Notes: a model not told the origin generated them from the letters alone. Positions 7,108 to 14,827 are shown, numbered from the stretch's first letter. The stretch: 46,316 bases of DNA from an uncultured bacterium (GCA_913046815.1 CAJWTE010000001.1:1-46316), one strand, 5' to 3'. A program made the numbers and translations.

Positions 7108-7800
7108 ATGAGTACAAATCTAGCAGGTGTGGCAGTTTCTCCGGTAAATATGGAGGAAAGAAAGAATCTTGGTATTAAAGCCGGTGATACTGTTCGTGTG
7201 CACCAAAAAATTCAAGATAAAGGCAAGACTCGTATCCAGGTGTTTGAAGGACTGGTACTAGCTCGCAAACATGGTAGTGAGCCAGGAGCGACTTTCACTG
7301 TGCGCAAAGTATCTAGTGGTATAGGTGTAGAAAAAATCTACCCACTGTATTCACCAAATATAGATAAGATAGAAATTATTAAGCGTGCTAAAGTACGTCG
7401 AAGCAAGCTTTACTACATCCGGGAGAAAGTCAATCGAGAGATTAAACGTCAGATGCGTCGTATGCACCTGCTGAACCTTTCTACCGAGTCAGAAGCTGAG
7501 GCGGCGACTCGTAAAGAGGCAGAAGCTGCAGAGAAAGCTGCGGCCGAAGCTGCAGAGGAAGTAGTAGTTGATACAGAAACAGAAATTACTCCTGAAACTG
7601 ACGTGGTAGCAGAGAAGGCTGAAGAAGAGATAGCAGAACCTAAAGAGGAAATAGCTACTGAAGAAAAAGATGAAGCTGACGAAGTTAAGGAAGAAGAACA
7701 AACTGAAGCATCTCCAGAAGGAGTAGAAGTAACTAAAGCTAACGAAACAGAAGAAGAGATTGTAGAAGAAATAGAAAAAGAGGAAGGGAAAAAGGAATAG
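7108..7800 (+). CDS. rplS: ribosomal protein bL19 with a long acidic C-terminal extension
   Basis: Residues 1-115 are a typical bL19 of the 50S subunit at the 30S interface (KAGDTVRVHQKI, then RIQVFEGLVLARKHG, ending IYPLYSPNIDKIEI and VRRSKLYYIREK). Residues 116-230 are an added tail built almost only of Glu, Ala, Lys, Val and Thr, with strong negative charge and helical or disordered character. Standard bL19 is about 115 aa, so the tail doubles the protein. The gene is followed by a strong hairpin terminator. No SD is present before the ATG. Confidence 0.93.
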   Translation: MSTNLAGVAVSPVNMEERKNLGIKAGDTVRVHQKIQDKGKTRIQVFEGLVLARKHGSEPGATFTVRKVSSGIGVEKIYPLYSPNIDKIEIIKRAKVRRSKLYYIREKVNREIKRQMRRMHLLNLSTESEAEAATRKEAEAAEKAAAEAAEEVVVDTETEITPETDVVAEKAEEEIAEPKEEIATEEKDEADEVKEEEQTEASPEGVEVTKANETEEEIVEEIEKEEGKKE

Positions 7801-7806
7801 CTTCCA

Positions 7807-7857
7807 CGATTCAAGAAAAAGGCCGGGCGCACAGCGCCCGGCCTTTTTCTTGAATCG
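7807..7857. terminator. strong bidirectional terminator after rplS
   Basis: A perfect 24-bp stem with a 3-nt loop contains GGCCGGGCGC/GCGCCCGGCC flanked by A-run and T-run, so it can work in both directions. Confidence 0.92.
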
Positions 7858-7889
7858 CTCGACACACTAGGGCATAATGACACCCACTT

Positions 7890-7973
7890 GCTCAGGTGGC
7901 GGAATTGGTAGACGCGCATCCTTGAGGGGGATGTGTCCGTATGGACGTGCTGGTTCAACTCCAGTCCTGAGCA
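7890..7973 (+). tRNA. tRNA-Leu (anticodon GAG)
   Basis: The 84-nt class II cloverleaf has acceptor GCTCAGG pairing with CCTGAGC, anticodon stem CATCC/GGATG with loop TTGAGGG (anticodon GAG), an extra arm GTGTCCGTATGGACG, and T-loop TTCAACT. CCA is not encoded. A CATAAT -10 hexamer lies at 7873-7878. Confidence 0.93.
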
Positions 7974-8087
7974 CACTTTTCAAGTTCATTTTTGGTGTCC
8001 TGGTAGTTTTTTGTATTGAAAAAGTGAGTTTTGAGAGTACCATTAGTTTAATGGTTCTTAAGTTCATTCTAGAAATGGGAGGTCAAA

Positions 8088-8789
8088 ATGAAGAGAAGAC
8101 AAGTCTTGACAACGGGTTTGGCTATTTTGGCTTGCCCATATATCTCCAAAGCCAACACGTTACCGAAGTTGGATCTAGTATTGTTGATGGACCGTTCGTC
8201 TAGTCAATATGGATCCAAGATTCACGGAAGCGAGCGAGATCGTTGGCCATACATGATCCAAAAACGCGGTCACATCCTTGGTCTGCAAGACCGATTGGTT
8301 TCTGAAGGTTTGATTACCAACAGGGCTCATGTCCGCCTTATTATTTGGTCTGGGTCGGGGTACAACCAAGAGCTTATTCCCGGTGGCCTGATTGTAAATG
8401 GCATAAAGGATGTTGGGTCACTCGTGGCAGCACTTCAGAATCAAGATGACGACGATGCGTTTGGAGACGGTGACACTGACCATGCTGACATTTTGTATCG
8501 GGTTTTGGACAGGTATCCCAGAATGGCTGATCGGTGGATCATCGACATGTCTACAGATGAACCGCCTCGGTCACCTATTTCTTGCGCTGGTTACAGGGAC
8601 GATATCCAAGACCTATACGGCACGATCAACGGCATCGCTTTTGATCTGGCTGGAAAAGGTGAAGTCGAGGCTGGTCTCAGGGAGTGTGTGAAGTCCAGAG
8701 ATGGTTTTACCGTCAGTGGCCACAATGAAGCCACTTATGTCACGGCTTTGACTTGGAAACTTGCGACAGAGATCGGCGTTGGTGTTTGA
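8088..8789 (+). CDS. exported vWA-like protein (DUF1194 type)
   Basis: The 233-aa protein starts with a twin-arginine-like signal (MKRRQVLTTGLAILA). It then has a von Willebrand A-type fold: a MIDAS-like D35-x-S37-x-S39 in LLMDRSSSQ, a central acidic loop DGDTDHAD, and WIIDMSTDEPP. The pattern resembles DUF1194 proteins, which are exported and of unknown function. It is unusual in this window because a strong SD sequence (GGGAGG) stands 7 nt before the ATG. The leader also has a small hairpin (8038-8054), and the codon usage is more GC-rich than in neighbouring genes. It is a single-gene unit between tRNA-Leu and its own terminator. These traits suggest acquisition from another lineage. Confidence 0.7.
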   Translation: MKRRQVLTTGLAILACPYISKANTLPKLDLVLLMDRSSSQYGSKIHGSERDRWPYMIQKRGHILGLQDRLVSEGLITNRAHVRLIIWSGSGYNQELIPGGLIVNGIKDVGSLVAALQNQDDDDAFGDGDTDHADILYRVLDRYPRMADRWIIDMSTDEPPRSPISCAGYRDDIQDLYGTINGIAFDLAGKGEVEAGLRECVKSRDGFTVSGHNEATYVTALTWKLATEIGVGV

Positions 8790-8799
8790 GGAGAATGGA

Positions 8800-8824
8800 A
8801 AAGGCGGCGCCCTGCGCCGCCTTT
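8800..8824 (+). terminator. terminator after the vWA-like gene
   Basis: An 11-bp GC-rich stem AAAGGCGGCGC/GCGCCGCCTTT has a 3-nt loop. The T-run is only three bases. Confidence 0.8.
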
Positions 8825-8850
8825 GATGCGTCTAGGGTATACTCTATATT

Positions 8851-9285
8851 ATGTCGGTTATAAGAGATCAGTCATACGGAGTAGTTCCTGTTTATAGAGA
8901 GGGTGGTGAGAATAAGTTTCTTTTAATACATCAGATTAGTCATCGTGGAGACAAATTTTGGAGCTTTCCAAAAGGACATGGTGAAGGGACTGAGAGCGGG
9001 AGACAGACCGCCCTTAGGGAACTAGAAGAAGAAACTAGCCTATCAGCGGAGCTAGAGTCAAATATTCATTTCGATATTCATTACACTTTTAAGCACGAAG
9101 GTGTACAAATAAACAAAACAGTGACTTATTATTTGGGTTATATAGCTAGCAAAGAGTACAAGATTACCCAACCTCAGGAAATAGCAGAAATTCGCTTCTG
9201 TACCTTTGAAGAGGCAGAACAATTACTTTCACACAAAAATTCACGTTATGTACTTAGGCAAGCTGTTGAATTTTTGACAGATTAA
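8851..9285 (+). CDS. NUDIX hydrolase
   Basis: The 144-aa protein is of the diadenosine-tetraphosphatase type in length and layout. The NUDIX box runs from GHGEGTESG to RELEEETSL, with the metal-binding glutamates of REXXEE present; the usual Gly after EE is Ser. It would cleave a nucleoside diphosphate linked to another group in the cytoplasm; the substrate is not certain. A TATACT hexamer (8839-8844) ends 6 nt before the ATG, so the mRNA is probably leaderless. It stands alone between a terminator and the next promoter. Confidence 0.88.
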   Translation: MSVIRDQSYGVVPVYREGGENKFLLIHQISHRGDKFWSFPKGHGEGTESGRQTALRELEEETSLSAELESNIHFDIHYTFKHEGVQINKTVTYYLGYIASKEYKITQPQEIAEIRFCTFEEAEQLLSHKNSRYVLRQAVEFLTD

Positions 9286-9311
9286 CTCTACTACTAGGGT
9301 ATTATTAAAAA

Positions 9312-11693
9312 ATGAGGAGGGGAGTTTTATTACTCTTGTTTCTTTTGCCAGTATTGGTTTGTGCAAAAGAAACAATCATCTACCAAAACAATTTTTCTAG
9401 TGACCCTGACTGGGTAACCGACGACTCGTCTAATATGTATTGGTCAGCCAATGATGAGGCGCTTTTTATTAACTCATACAACAGTGCTTTAGCTAGCTCG
9501 ACTCCTAATAGGTACTTTTATACCGATGTAGATTTTGACCCCAAAGAAAGTTTTAAGCTCACATGGAGACAGAAGTTGTTAGAAACTGATAGAGGGACGC
9601 TCACGTTTGGCTTGTATATGCCCGATCTTATTGCGTCCAATAGAACTTTTAGTTCGCTTCCAAGGATAGAGAGTCGCAGTATTTTTAAGTTGGCATTGAC
9701 TACTCCAAGGTCGTATGACTTCACCGTCATCCGTGATCGAGATGGCAAGAAGTATCCGGGCAACTTTGGCGGTTCCGGCTTGGATTCATACATATTAGCT
9801 ACCAGCACATGGTACTCAATGTCGCTAGAGTTTGATGCAGAGGAAGACAAAGTGAGAGGCAGTGCTGTAGATGAAAGTACAGGGGAGGCTTTTTTTGAGA
9901 TAGAGAATGAGGCAGATGTGGCAAAAAATTATTATTTCCGTCCCGAAATGACCAAGCTCGGTGTCTCACTCTATCCTGCTGGTCTAGAAAGAGGTTGGCT
10001 AGCCAATGAGCCTGACGGTTATTCCAAGTACTTAGTGGATGATGTGAAGTTGGTTAGCGGCAAGTCAGATCCGGCTCCTCCACTTGACCCGTTGTTAGAA
10101 CAATACATTCCGACTTTCTATTTCCATCCTGAAGAAGATTACTTTCCGATGAATATTGAGGCTTTTGTAGAAAGTAGTAGCTTGTGGGACGGTGACACAT
10201 TGCTCAAAGTATATGATGATAGTGATCCAGTGAAAGTGGCAGATATAAATAAGTCTGATTCTGAGGGCTGGCACTTGTCTTTCTCCAGTCCAAACACTCC
10301 CAGAGCGATAGATCTCGCAAAAGGAAAGGAAAAGTACGACTCACTCGTTGCTAGTGGTAAAGCGGTGAATACAGTGTATGCAAGGAAAATGGAAGACGGA
10401 TACAAAGATGAAGACGGAACGCAGCACGACTTCGTCGTGCTGCAATACTGGCTCTTCTACGCCATGAACAATTGGGCTGAGCATGGTGGTTTCAACAACC
10501 ACGAAGGAGACTGGGAGAGTGTCTTTGTCTTTTTGGACAAAGATACTCTCAAGCCGGAGTACGTTGCTTTCTCCGCTCATCACAATGATGGGTTTAACGA
10601 AATTTATAATCCATTTCAGTATGAATCTGTTCGGCGAAAATGGGATGATGAAAAGTTGACTGTGAATAACAATAGTGTGGCCGGTTATGTGGCGCTGGGG
10701 TCGCATGCTATGTATGGGGAAAGACTGGACAGAAGAATATTCACAGGCAAGCAATATAACCAGGATAAATTAGGTATGACTGAAGTAGGAAGTATGTCTT
10801 TCTCAAGTTTAGATTCAATACAGATAAATAACTTCTCAGGTAGATGGGGAATAGAAAAGATAAACAGTATTTTAACGGGGGAGTCTGCTCCAAAAGGACC
10901 TCAATTTTTGAACGTTAGTGGGCATCTTCGCTATAGTGAGCCGGTAAAGTGGGCTGGTATCGACCAGGTGCGCGAAAGGGATCTAGGCACGGCTACGACT
11001 ACCTTCAACTTCCTAGAGCAAAGAGTGAAATTTAAATTCAAAGATTTGCTTCCGGGTGGACATACTCTCAGGGTAGAGCCACATAATGAGAAAGTGACAT
11101 TTGGCACCGTCCCAGAGAGGTTCGACTTCTTGGGTGGTTTTTGGGATTTCACCTCTAGCCTCAGTGATGGTTCTTTCAGTACTCAAGTTACCTTAGACTA
11201 CGACCCCGACGAAGTGGTGGCTATGGGAGGTAGGGAGGATTTGTTGCAGGTATTGTACTTCAATGAAGCTACCGGTCTGTGGGAGGTGTTAGAGACAGTT
11301 GTCGATGAAGTGACTAAGACGGTTACTTTCAATACCGACCACTTCTCTAGCTATGCCATCGGCTTTCAGTCACCTAGTAATCTTTCCAGCGGTAGTAGTC
11401 TACCGATTAAGACAGTCGCGAATGATTTAGAGACCGATACCAACTCTTGGTCTGGTATCTATCAGACCATTCATCAAAGTGGTCTTGGCGATGAAAGGAA
11501 GACGGAACTATTAGCCTATCTGCGTCTGGCAGAAAAAATGGCAAATAAAAGAAGGAGCAACACCACCAGCATTGCCAAGCAAATGATGCAAAAGGTAGTG
11601 GACGTGTACGGCTATCGCTACGACTTCACCTTAATATTAGAAGCTTTGGAGAGCAGTATAGAAATAAAGAGAGTGGATGACGAGATAGGTTAG
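9312..11693 (+). CDS. large exported protein with a Vps62-like domain
   Basis: The 793-aa product begins with a Sec signal peptide of about 18 residues (MRRGVLLLLFLLPVLVCA). Residues 20-240 look like a beta-sandwich of the concanavalin type. A segment from about residue 268 (YIPTFYFHPEEDYFPM) through QYWLFYAMNNW, HEGDWESVFVFLD and YVALGSHAMY has the motif order of Vps62-related proteins. The next part contains a ZU5/autotransporter-like beta segment ending in TDHFSSYAIGF, and the C-terminus is helical. The function is not known. It is most likely on the cell surface or secreted. A TATTAT hexamer ends 6 nt before the ATG. The 3' end overlaps the convergent membrane-protein gene by 57 bp. Confidence 0.7.
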   Translation: MRRGVLLLLFLLPVLVCAKETIIYQNNFSSDPDWVTDDSSNMYWSANDEALFINSYNSALASSTPNRYFYTDVDFDPKESFKLTWRQKLLETDRGTLTFGLYMPDLIASNRTFSSLPRIESRSIFKLALTTPRSYDFTVIRDRDGKKYPGNFGGSGLDSYILATSTWYSMSLEFDAEEDKVRGSAVDESTGEAFFEIENEADVAKNYYFRPEMTKLGVSLYPAGLERGWLANEPDGYSKYLVDDVKLVSGKSDPAPPLDPLLEQYIPTFYFHPEEDYFPMNIEAFVESSSLWDGDTLLKVYDDSDPVKVADINKSDSEGWHLSFSSPNTPRAIDLAKGKEKYDSLVASGKAVNTVYARKMEDGYKDEDGTQHDFVVLQYWLFYAMNNWAEHGGFNNHEGDWESVFVFLDKDTLKPEYVAFSAHHNDGFNEIYNPFQYESVRRKWDDEKLTVNNNSVAGYVALGSHAMYGERLDRRIFTGKQYNQDKLGMTEVGSMSFSSLDSIQINNFSGRWGIEKINSILTGESAPKGPQFLNVSGHLRYSEPVKWAGIDQVRERDLGTATTTFNFLEQRVKFKFKDLLPGGHTLRVEPHNEKVTFGTVPERFDFLGGFWDFTSSLSDGSFSTQVTLDYDPDEVVAMGGREDLLQVLYFNEATGLWEVLETVVDEVTKTVTFNTDHFSSYAIGFQSPSNLSSGSSLPIKTVANDLETDTNSWSGIYQTIHQSGLGDERKTELLAYLRLAEKMANKRRSNTTSIAKQMMQKVVDVYGYRYDFTLILEALESSIEIKRVDDEIG

Positions 11694-12008
11694 GAGTAGT
11701 AGGGCCGACCAGACCACTACCTTTTCTTTTTTAAAGATCAAATATACCCAAGCTGCTAGGAGTGCGTAATAGCTGGTGCTAAAGAAGAAACTTTCTGTTA
11801 TAAAAGTTGATGTTAGGAAGTATGGATAAGACATACCGGTGATGTAAGAGATTCCGGTTAGGAAGTAAGTATATTCACCTAGTAGTGAATAGAGTCCAAA
11901 AATATATGTAGCTCCTGTAAAGTAGGCAGCAAACACCACTCCCCAAAAGAACCTAGTCTGATACCAAGGAATGTGTGCGGGGAGTAATCGTTGCGGATTT
12001 ACTTTCAT
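11637..12008 (-). CDS. small integral membrane protein (123 aa)
   Basis: The protein has four predicted membrane helices (about residues 18-40, 45-65, 70-90 and 97-118), rich in Phe, Tyr and Leu, and a short cytoplasmic N-terminus. No family is recognised. Its 3' end overlaps the Vps62-like gene on the opposite strand, which is convergent. The strong hydrophobic pattern supports a real gene. Confidence 0.6.
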   Translation of the reverse strand: MKVNPQRLLPAHIPWYQTRFFWGVVFAAYFTGATYIFGLYSLLGEYTYFLTGISYITGMSYPYFLTSTFITESFFFSTSYYALLAAWVYLIFKKEKVVVWSALLLLTYLVIHSLYFYTALQSF

Positions 12009-12122
12009 AAATACATTCTACTAACCGATCTGGCTATCAATTCATACTTATAAACACTCACATACTCCAATCGAATGGACCATTTGACAGACAAAAAAGT
12101 TACGTAAGTCATTCATATATCC

Positions 12123-12147
12123 TCCCCGAGGTTAAACCTCGGGGAGA
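12123..12147. terminator. hairpin CTCCCCGAGG/CCTCGGGGAG
   Basis: A perfect 10-bp stem with a TTAAA loop lies in the intergenic region. It has no T-tract, so a terminator role is uncertain. Confidence 0.45.
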
Positions 12148-12152
12148 GAGTA

Positions 12153-12188
12153 AAAAGAATTAGTGAGATAACTCACCAATTCTTTTTA
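12153..12188. terminator. bidirectional intrinsic terminator
   Basis: Stem AAAAAGAATT..GTGAG / CTCAC..AATTCTTTTT has one mismatch and an ATAA loop, with A and T runs at both ends. The region from here to 12328 shows no gene. Confidence 0.75.
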
Positions 12189-12328
12189 TTTCGAACAGAA
12201 GCCAGTCTTAGCTCTTGCAGATCATTTTACACACTGGGCAAAATGGCATCCAATGCATGAAGCCAGTCAGCAACACTGCTAGGCCAGTGAGAGATTCAAA
12301 CTCTGGCCATGAGCTGTTTAGCATCAGG

Positions 12329-12435
12329 GGAAATGGGGTCAGACACCATTAAATCTAAAAAGGTGTGGTGTAATAATCTTACATTAAAACACCCCAAAAA
12401 GGGAATGTTTTGATTTGTTGATGGGGCGACTACCG
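12329..12435. repeat. 107-bp direct repeat, left copy
   Basis: It matches 13769-13876 at all but about four positions. It contains the last 14 bp of the tRNA-His 3' end (with one change), the tRNA's terminator hairpin in weakened form, and the sequence AAATGGGGTCAGACACCATT. The tRNA body is missing, so this is a partial copy flanking the insert. Confidence 0.9.
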
Positions 12436-12551
12436 ACCCTCGGGTGGAACCAATTGGAAGAGTTGTGTCTTGAATGGTTAAGCGACGCAAGGGTTTGTTT
12501 CGGGTGATAGGGCAGAAAGTGGTTCCACTGGGCCGGTAGGGAAAAGAAAAA

Positions 12552-12578
12552 GCCACCCGCCCAATAAGGGAGGATGGC
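12552..12578 (-). terminator. terminator of the exonuclease gene
   Basis: On the minus strand, GCCATCCTCCC and GGGCGGGTGGC form an imperfect stem followed by TTTTTCTTTT, just past the exonuclease stop codon. Confidence 0.65.
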
Positions 12579-12600
12579 AGTTGTGCAAGCCGATTGTTCT

Positions 12601-13155
12601 TCAGGAAATCTTCAGACCATCCTGAATCATCTTGGCGAAGGCCCCGGCGTTGCCCCGAGTGTCTTCGAGGGCGTCGTGGGTGTGCGCTTCGGTTCGGAAC
12701 TCTTCCCACGCATCACGGCTTCCGTAGAGGCCGAGCGACAGGCACGGAATATTTCGTCCAGCATAGCCAAACGGATTCTTGCTGCGATAGCGGTGGAAGT
12801 AGGTGTGGACGAAGCCCCAGTCGAACGCCAGATTGTCGGCGACGAAAATCGGCTTCGATGCTCCGTTGTCGTCCAGAGTGATTCGGATGAAGTGCTGAAG
12901 CTTCTGCATCGCAATTACCGGTTTGAGCAGGTCGTCTCGTTGCATCCAAAGCTCCGGAGTGAACCCCAGGTCACGCTGGAGGAAATCCAGTGTGTCGGGG
13001 TCATGTTGGTCCGTCGAGAAGGCCAGGTTGCAGGACATACCCTGCAGTACTGTACCGTCAGCCAGGACGGGCACCGTCGCCATCTGATACATGTTGTGGA
13101 TTGCGAACGCCGGACCGGTGGTCTCAGTGTCCGTCACAAAGTAGACTTTTGACAT
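12601..13155 (-). CDS. DEDD-family 3'-5' exonuclease (DnaQ/RNase T-like)
   Basis: The 184-aa protein has the exonuclease motifs in order: Exo I TDTETTG near residues 8-14 with Asp and Glu, Exo II NLAFDWGFVHTYF with Asp near residue 103, and Exo III HTHDALEDTRGNA with the His and Asp. It would degrade DNA or RNA from the 3' end. The start at 13155 is fixed by the SD sequence GGAAGGAG 7 nt upstream; the longer frame has no such support. It follows the unknown gene by 1 nt, so both are one operon with its own terminator. The codon usage is much more GC-rich than in the surrounding genes, which points to transfer from a higher-GC bacterium or phage. Confidence 0.85.
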   Translation of the reverse strand: MSKVYFVTDTETTGPAFAIHNMYQMATVPVLADGTVLQGMSCNLAFSTDQHDPDTLDFLQRDLGFTPELWMQRDDLLKPVIAMQKLQHFIRITLDDNGASKPIFVADNLAFDWGFVHTYFHRYRSKNPFGYAGRNIPCLSLGLYGSRDAWEEFRTEAHTHDALEDTRGNAGAFAKMIQDGLKIS

Positions 13156-13156
13156 C

Positions 13157-13543
13157 TCATTCTCCTTCCGTTTCGTTACGATAGCTGGCTTTGTAGCCGA
13201 GGTTGGCAAGTTCAAGCTCAACCGAAAGACTTACGAGTACCCCTTCGTTCCAGTCGAGGAGCCTTCGGCAGCCGTCATGGATGAGCTCAGTTCGTTGCTG
13301 GTGATTCTTCACACGTTCAGGGAAATTGTGAGCCCTGAAGTGAACGTTGATGTCGGGGGCATTGATGTCCTCTTCATCGCCAGCCTGAAGCCTGACAATC
13401 ACTTCTTTTTCAGTGACACCACCTTCGTGACGAGGCGCACCTTCAACGTTAAGGTGTGGGGCGGCAAGTCGTGGCAACGCTTCAGCGAGAACGAGGGCAA
13501 ACAGCCGATTTTCCTTTGAATAAGTGAGTATTGCAGTGGGCAC
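13157..13543 (-). CDS. hypothetical protein of the tRNA-His insert (128 aa)
   Basis: The start is GTG at 13543, with an AGGAG Shine-Dalgarno sequence 7 nt upstream. The protein is soluble, with an Ala/Leu-rich N-terminal helix (LFALVLAEALPRLAAP), a GDEEDINAPDINVHFRAHNF segment, and a C-terminal half with a DWNEG motif. No family is recognised. It is the first gene of the two-gene operon with the exonuclease and has the same GC-rich codon usage. It may act with the nuclease, but nothing in the sequence proves this. Confidence 0.65.
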   Translation of the reverse strand: MPTAILTYSKENRLFALVLAEALPRLAAPHLNVEGAPRHEGGVTEKEVIVRLQAGDEEDINAPDINVHFRAHNFPERVKNHQQRTELIHDGCRRLLDWNEGVLVSLSVELELANLGYKASYRNETEGE

Positions 13544-13768
13544 GTTTCATCTCCTGTAAAGGTTCTTTGTACTGGTTTCGACTCGAACAATGCCACAAAT
13601 ACTTCCTTTATTCAATACTTTTTGGTACTGTGGCTCTTGAACTAGTAAACAAACAGAAGAAAGGTCTTTGATATGACAGTGGGAGTAGACCACGAATACA
13701 TACCAGAAAATGCAGTCAAGGGTGACACACCAGGCCCACGGCCAGATGTACGCACCACCTACTGCGAA
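13544..13768. other. spacer of the insert upstream of its operon
   Basis: No gene is visible. It should contain the promoter of the two-gene operon (minus strand), but no convincing -10/-35 pair can be named. Confidence 0.4.
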
Positions 13769-13876
13769 GGAAATGGGGTCAGACACCATTAAATCTAAAA
13801 AGGTGTGGTGTAATAATCTTACATCAAAACACCCCGAAAAGGGGAATGTTTTGATTTGTTGATGGGGCGGCTACCG
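13769..13876. repeat. 107-bp direct repeat, right copy
   Basis: This copy is continuous with tRNA-His and keeps the perfect terminator hairpin, so it is probably the original sequence and 12329-12435 the derived copy. Confidence 0.9.
13823..13855 (-). terminator. tRNA-His terminator hairpin
   Basis: Stem ATCAAAACA/TGTTTTGAT is extended by CCCC/GGGG around a GAAAA loop, immediately after the tRNA 3' end on the minus strand. Confidence 0.75.
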
Positions 13877-13938
13877 GGAATCGAACCCGAATTTCCGGTA
13901 CCACAAACCGGCGTAATGACCGTTATACAATAGCCGCC
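13863..13938 (-). tRNA. tRNA-His (anticodon GTG)
   Basis: The 76-nt cloverleaf starts with the extra G-1 that identifies tRNA-His, pairing with C73. The acceptor GCGGCTA pairs with TAGCCGC, the anticodon stem-loop is CCGGT-TTGTGGT-ACCGG, and the T-loop is TTCGATT. CCA is encoded, unlike in tRNA-Val and tRNA-Leu of this window. Confidence 0.93.
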
Positions 13939-14052
13939 ATTTTTGGAGGGGTGTGGCCGGAGGCCGCACCCCTAGTGGCCAAAACTATACCTAGTTTTAA
14001 CAGGAAAGTAAATGACCTATAATAACGACATTAATATAAACAACAATTCAGT

Positions 14053-14445
14053 ATGAAAAATTTTGTGGATGAGTTCAAAGCCTTTGCCATGAAGGGTAAT
14101 GTGATGGACTTAGCTGTAGCGGTAGTTATTGGCGCCGCTTTCGGCAAAATCGTTTCTTCTTTAGTGGACAATCTGGTTACGCCTCTGATCGGACTGTTCT
14201 TGGGAGGTGTCGACTTTACCGGACTCCGCTACACAGTAGGTGAGGCAGTGTTTACCTACGGAGCTTTTATACAGGCGGTAATTGATTTTCTCATCATTGC
14301 TTTTGTCGTATTCTTGGTGGTTAAGGCCATGAATAGGGCTTCTGGCTTGGTGGTAGATAATGAGGAAGATGAAGAAAAGCCCGCCGAACCTCCGGAAGAG
14401 ATAACCTTATTGCGAGAGATTCGCGATAGTCTGCGACAGTCCTAA
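14053..14445 (+). CDS. mscL: large-conductance mechanosensitive channel MscL
   Basis: The 130-aa protein has the MscL pattern. There is an N-terminal amphipathic helix (FVDEFKAFAMKGNVMDLAVAVVIGAAF), TM1 at about residues 16-45 with the VVIGAAFGKIV glycine-rich pore line, a periplasmic loop, TM2 at about 70-95 (YGAFIQAVIDFLIIAFVVF), and a cytoplasmic bundle ending in TLLREIRDSLRQ. It forms a pentameric channel that releases solutes on hypo-osmotic shock. TATAAT at about 14014-14019 is a likely -10 with a short leader of about 30 nt. A perfect 19-bp hairpin follows the gene. Confidence 0.96.
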   Translation: MKNFVDEFKAFAMKGNVMDLAVAVVIGAAFGKIVSSLVDNLVTPLIGLFLGGVDFTGLRYTVGEAVFTYGAFIQAVIDFLIIAFVVFLVVKAMNRASGLVVDNEEDEEKPAEPPEEITLLREIRDSLRQS

Positions 14446-14471
14446 GAATGTATGCACTAAATCAATGATTA

Positions 14472-14511
14472 AAATCGCCACGCAATTACGTCCGTAATTG
14501 CGTGGCGATTT
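14472..14511. terminator. perfect inverted repeat after mscL
   Basis: Nineteen-bp arms AAATCGCCACGCAATTACG and their complement are separated by two bases. The short A/T flanks give bidirectional terminator character. Confidence 0.75.
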
Positions 14512-14537
14512 CCTCTCTGGTGTATAATTGGCACAAT

Positions 14538-14630
14538 ATGTTGGACAAAGATACTAGAAAAATAGTCGCCCTCCTTTGTTTAGCTGCCGGGGCGGGAATT
14601 GGTTTTTATTTGGCTAAATTTTTTTTATAA
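14538..14630 (+). CDS. single-pass membrane peptide (30 aa)
   Basis: This short gene is preceded by TATAAT at 14523-14528, 9 nt before the ATG. The peptide MLDKDTRK is followed by one hydrophobic helix (about residues 9-30) with an AAGAGIGFYLA small-residue face, and the gene ends with TAA. It stands alone between two terminators. No family is recognised. Small membrane peptides of this type are often overlooked; the promoter and the clean hydrophobic segment argue that it is translated. Confidence 0.5.
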   Translation: MLDKDTRKIVALLCLAAGAGIGFYLAKFFL

Positions 14631-14781
14631 AATTGATTGCAAAACTTTTTGGCTATTTTGTAAATATGGTCAAAGTTGTAAAAGTGATTTCTAACAAACT
14701 CATGCTTGGGGTTATCCACAGGTTGAAAGTAAATAAGATTTTTCCTAAGACAGAAAAAGTCTTATTTTTAGCCTTTCTGTG
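14631..14781. other. spacer without a convincing gene
   Basis: An open frame exists but has no start signal and runs into the hairpin at 14782. A short inverted repeat AAGAC..GTCTT lies at about 14747-14764. Nothing else is seen. Confidence 0.4.
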
Positions 14782-14810
14782 TGAAGGGCGGGCTTACAGC
14801 CCGCCCTTCA
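14782..14810. terminator. GC-rich hairpin terminator
   Basis: Twelve-bp arms TGAAGGGCGGGC/GCCCGCCCTTCA surround a 5-nt loop. It could end transcripts before the nrd region. Confidence 0.75.
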
Positions 14811-14827
14811 TGTTAGTTTGCTAGAAG

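Larger units (their letters stand above)
12329..13876. mobile_element. GC-rich two-gene insert between direct repeats at tRNA-His
   Basis: About 1.44 kb of clearly more GC-rich DNA, holding two SD-led minus-strand genes and a terminator, lies between two 107-bp repeats. The right repeat is joined to the intact tRNA-His. No transposase or integrase is present. The insert could have arrived by homologous recombination with a duplicated flank, as a passenger of an absent recombinase, or through the GGGGTCAGACACC-type repeat it carries. Confidence 0.6.

Noticed and set aside
7449..7976. Long open frame on the minus strand across the 3' part of rplS
   Set aside because: It is a Ser/Ala-rich mirror of the Glu/Lys-rich bL19 tail and crosses a terminator and tRNA-Leu.
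12281..12325. tRNA-like T-arm (AGAG-TTTGAAT-CTCT on the minus strand)
   Set aside because: No matching acceptor, D-arm or anticodon arm could be assembled; probably chance.
12574..13152. Plus-strand frame of 192 codons over the exonuclease gene
   Set aside because: The minus-strand frame has the DEDD motifs, an SD site and a terminator; the plus frame is a shadow in GC-rich DNA.
13547..13789. 80-aa minus-strand frame starting in the right 107-bp repeat
   Set aside because: Its start is only the GGGGTCAGACACCAT repeat read as MVSDP; no SD, and no coding character beyond that.
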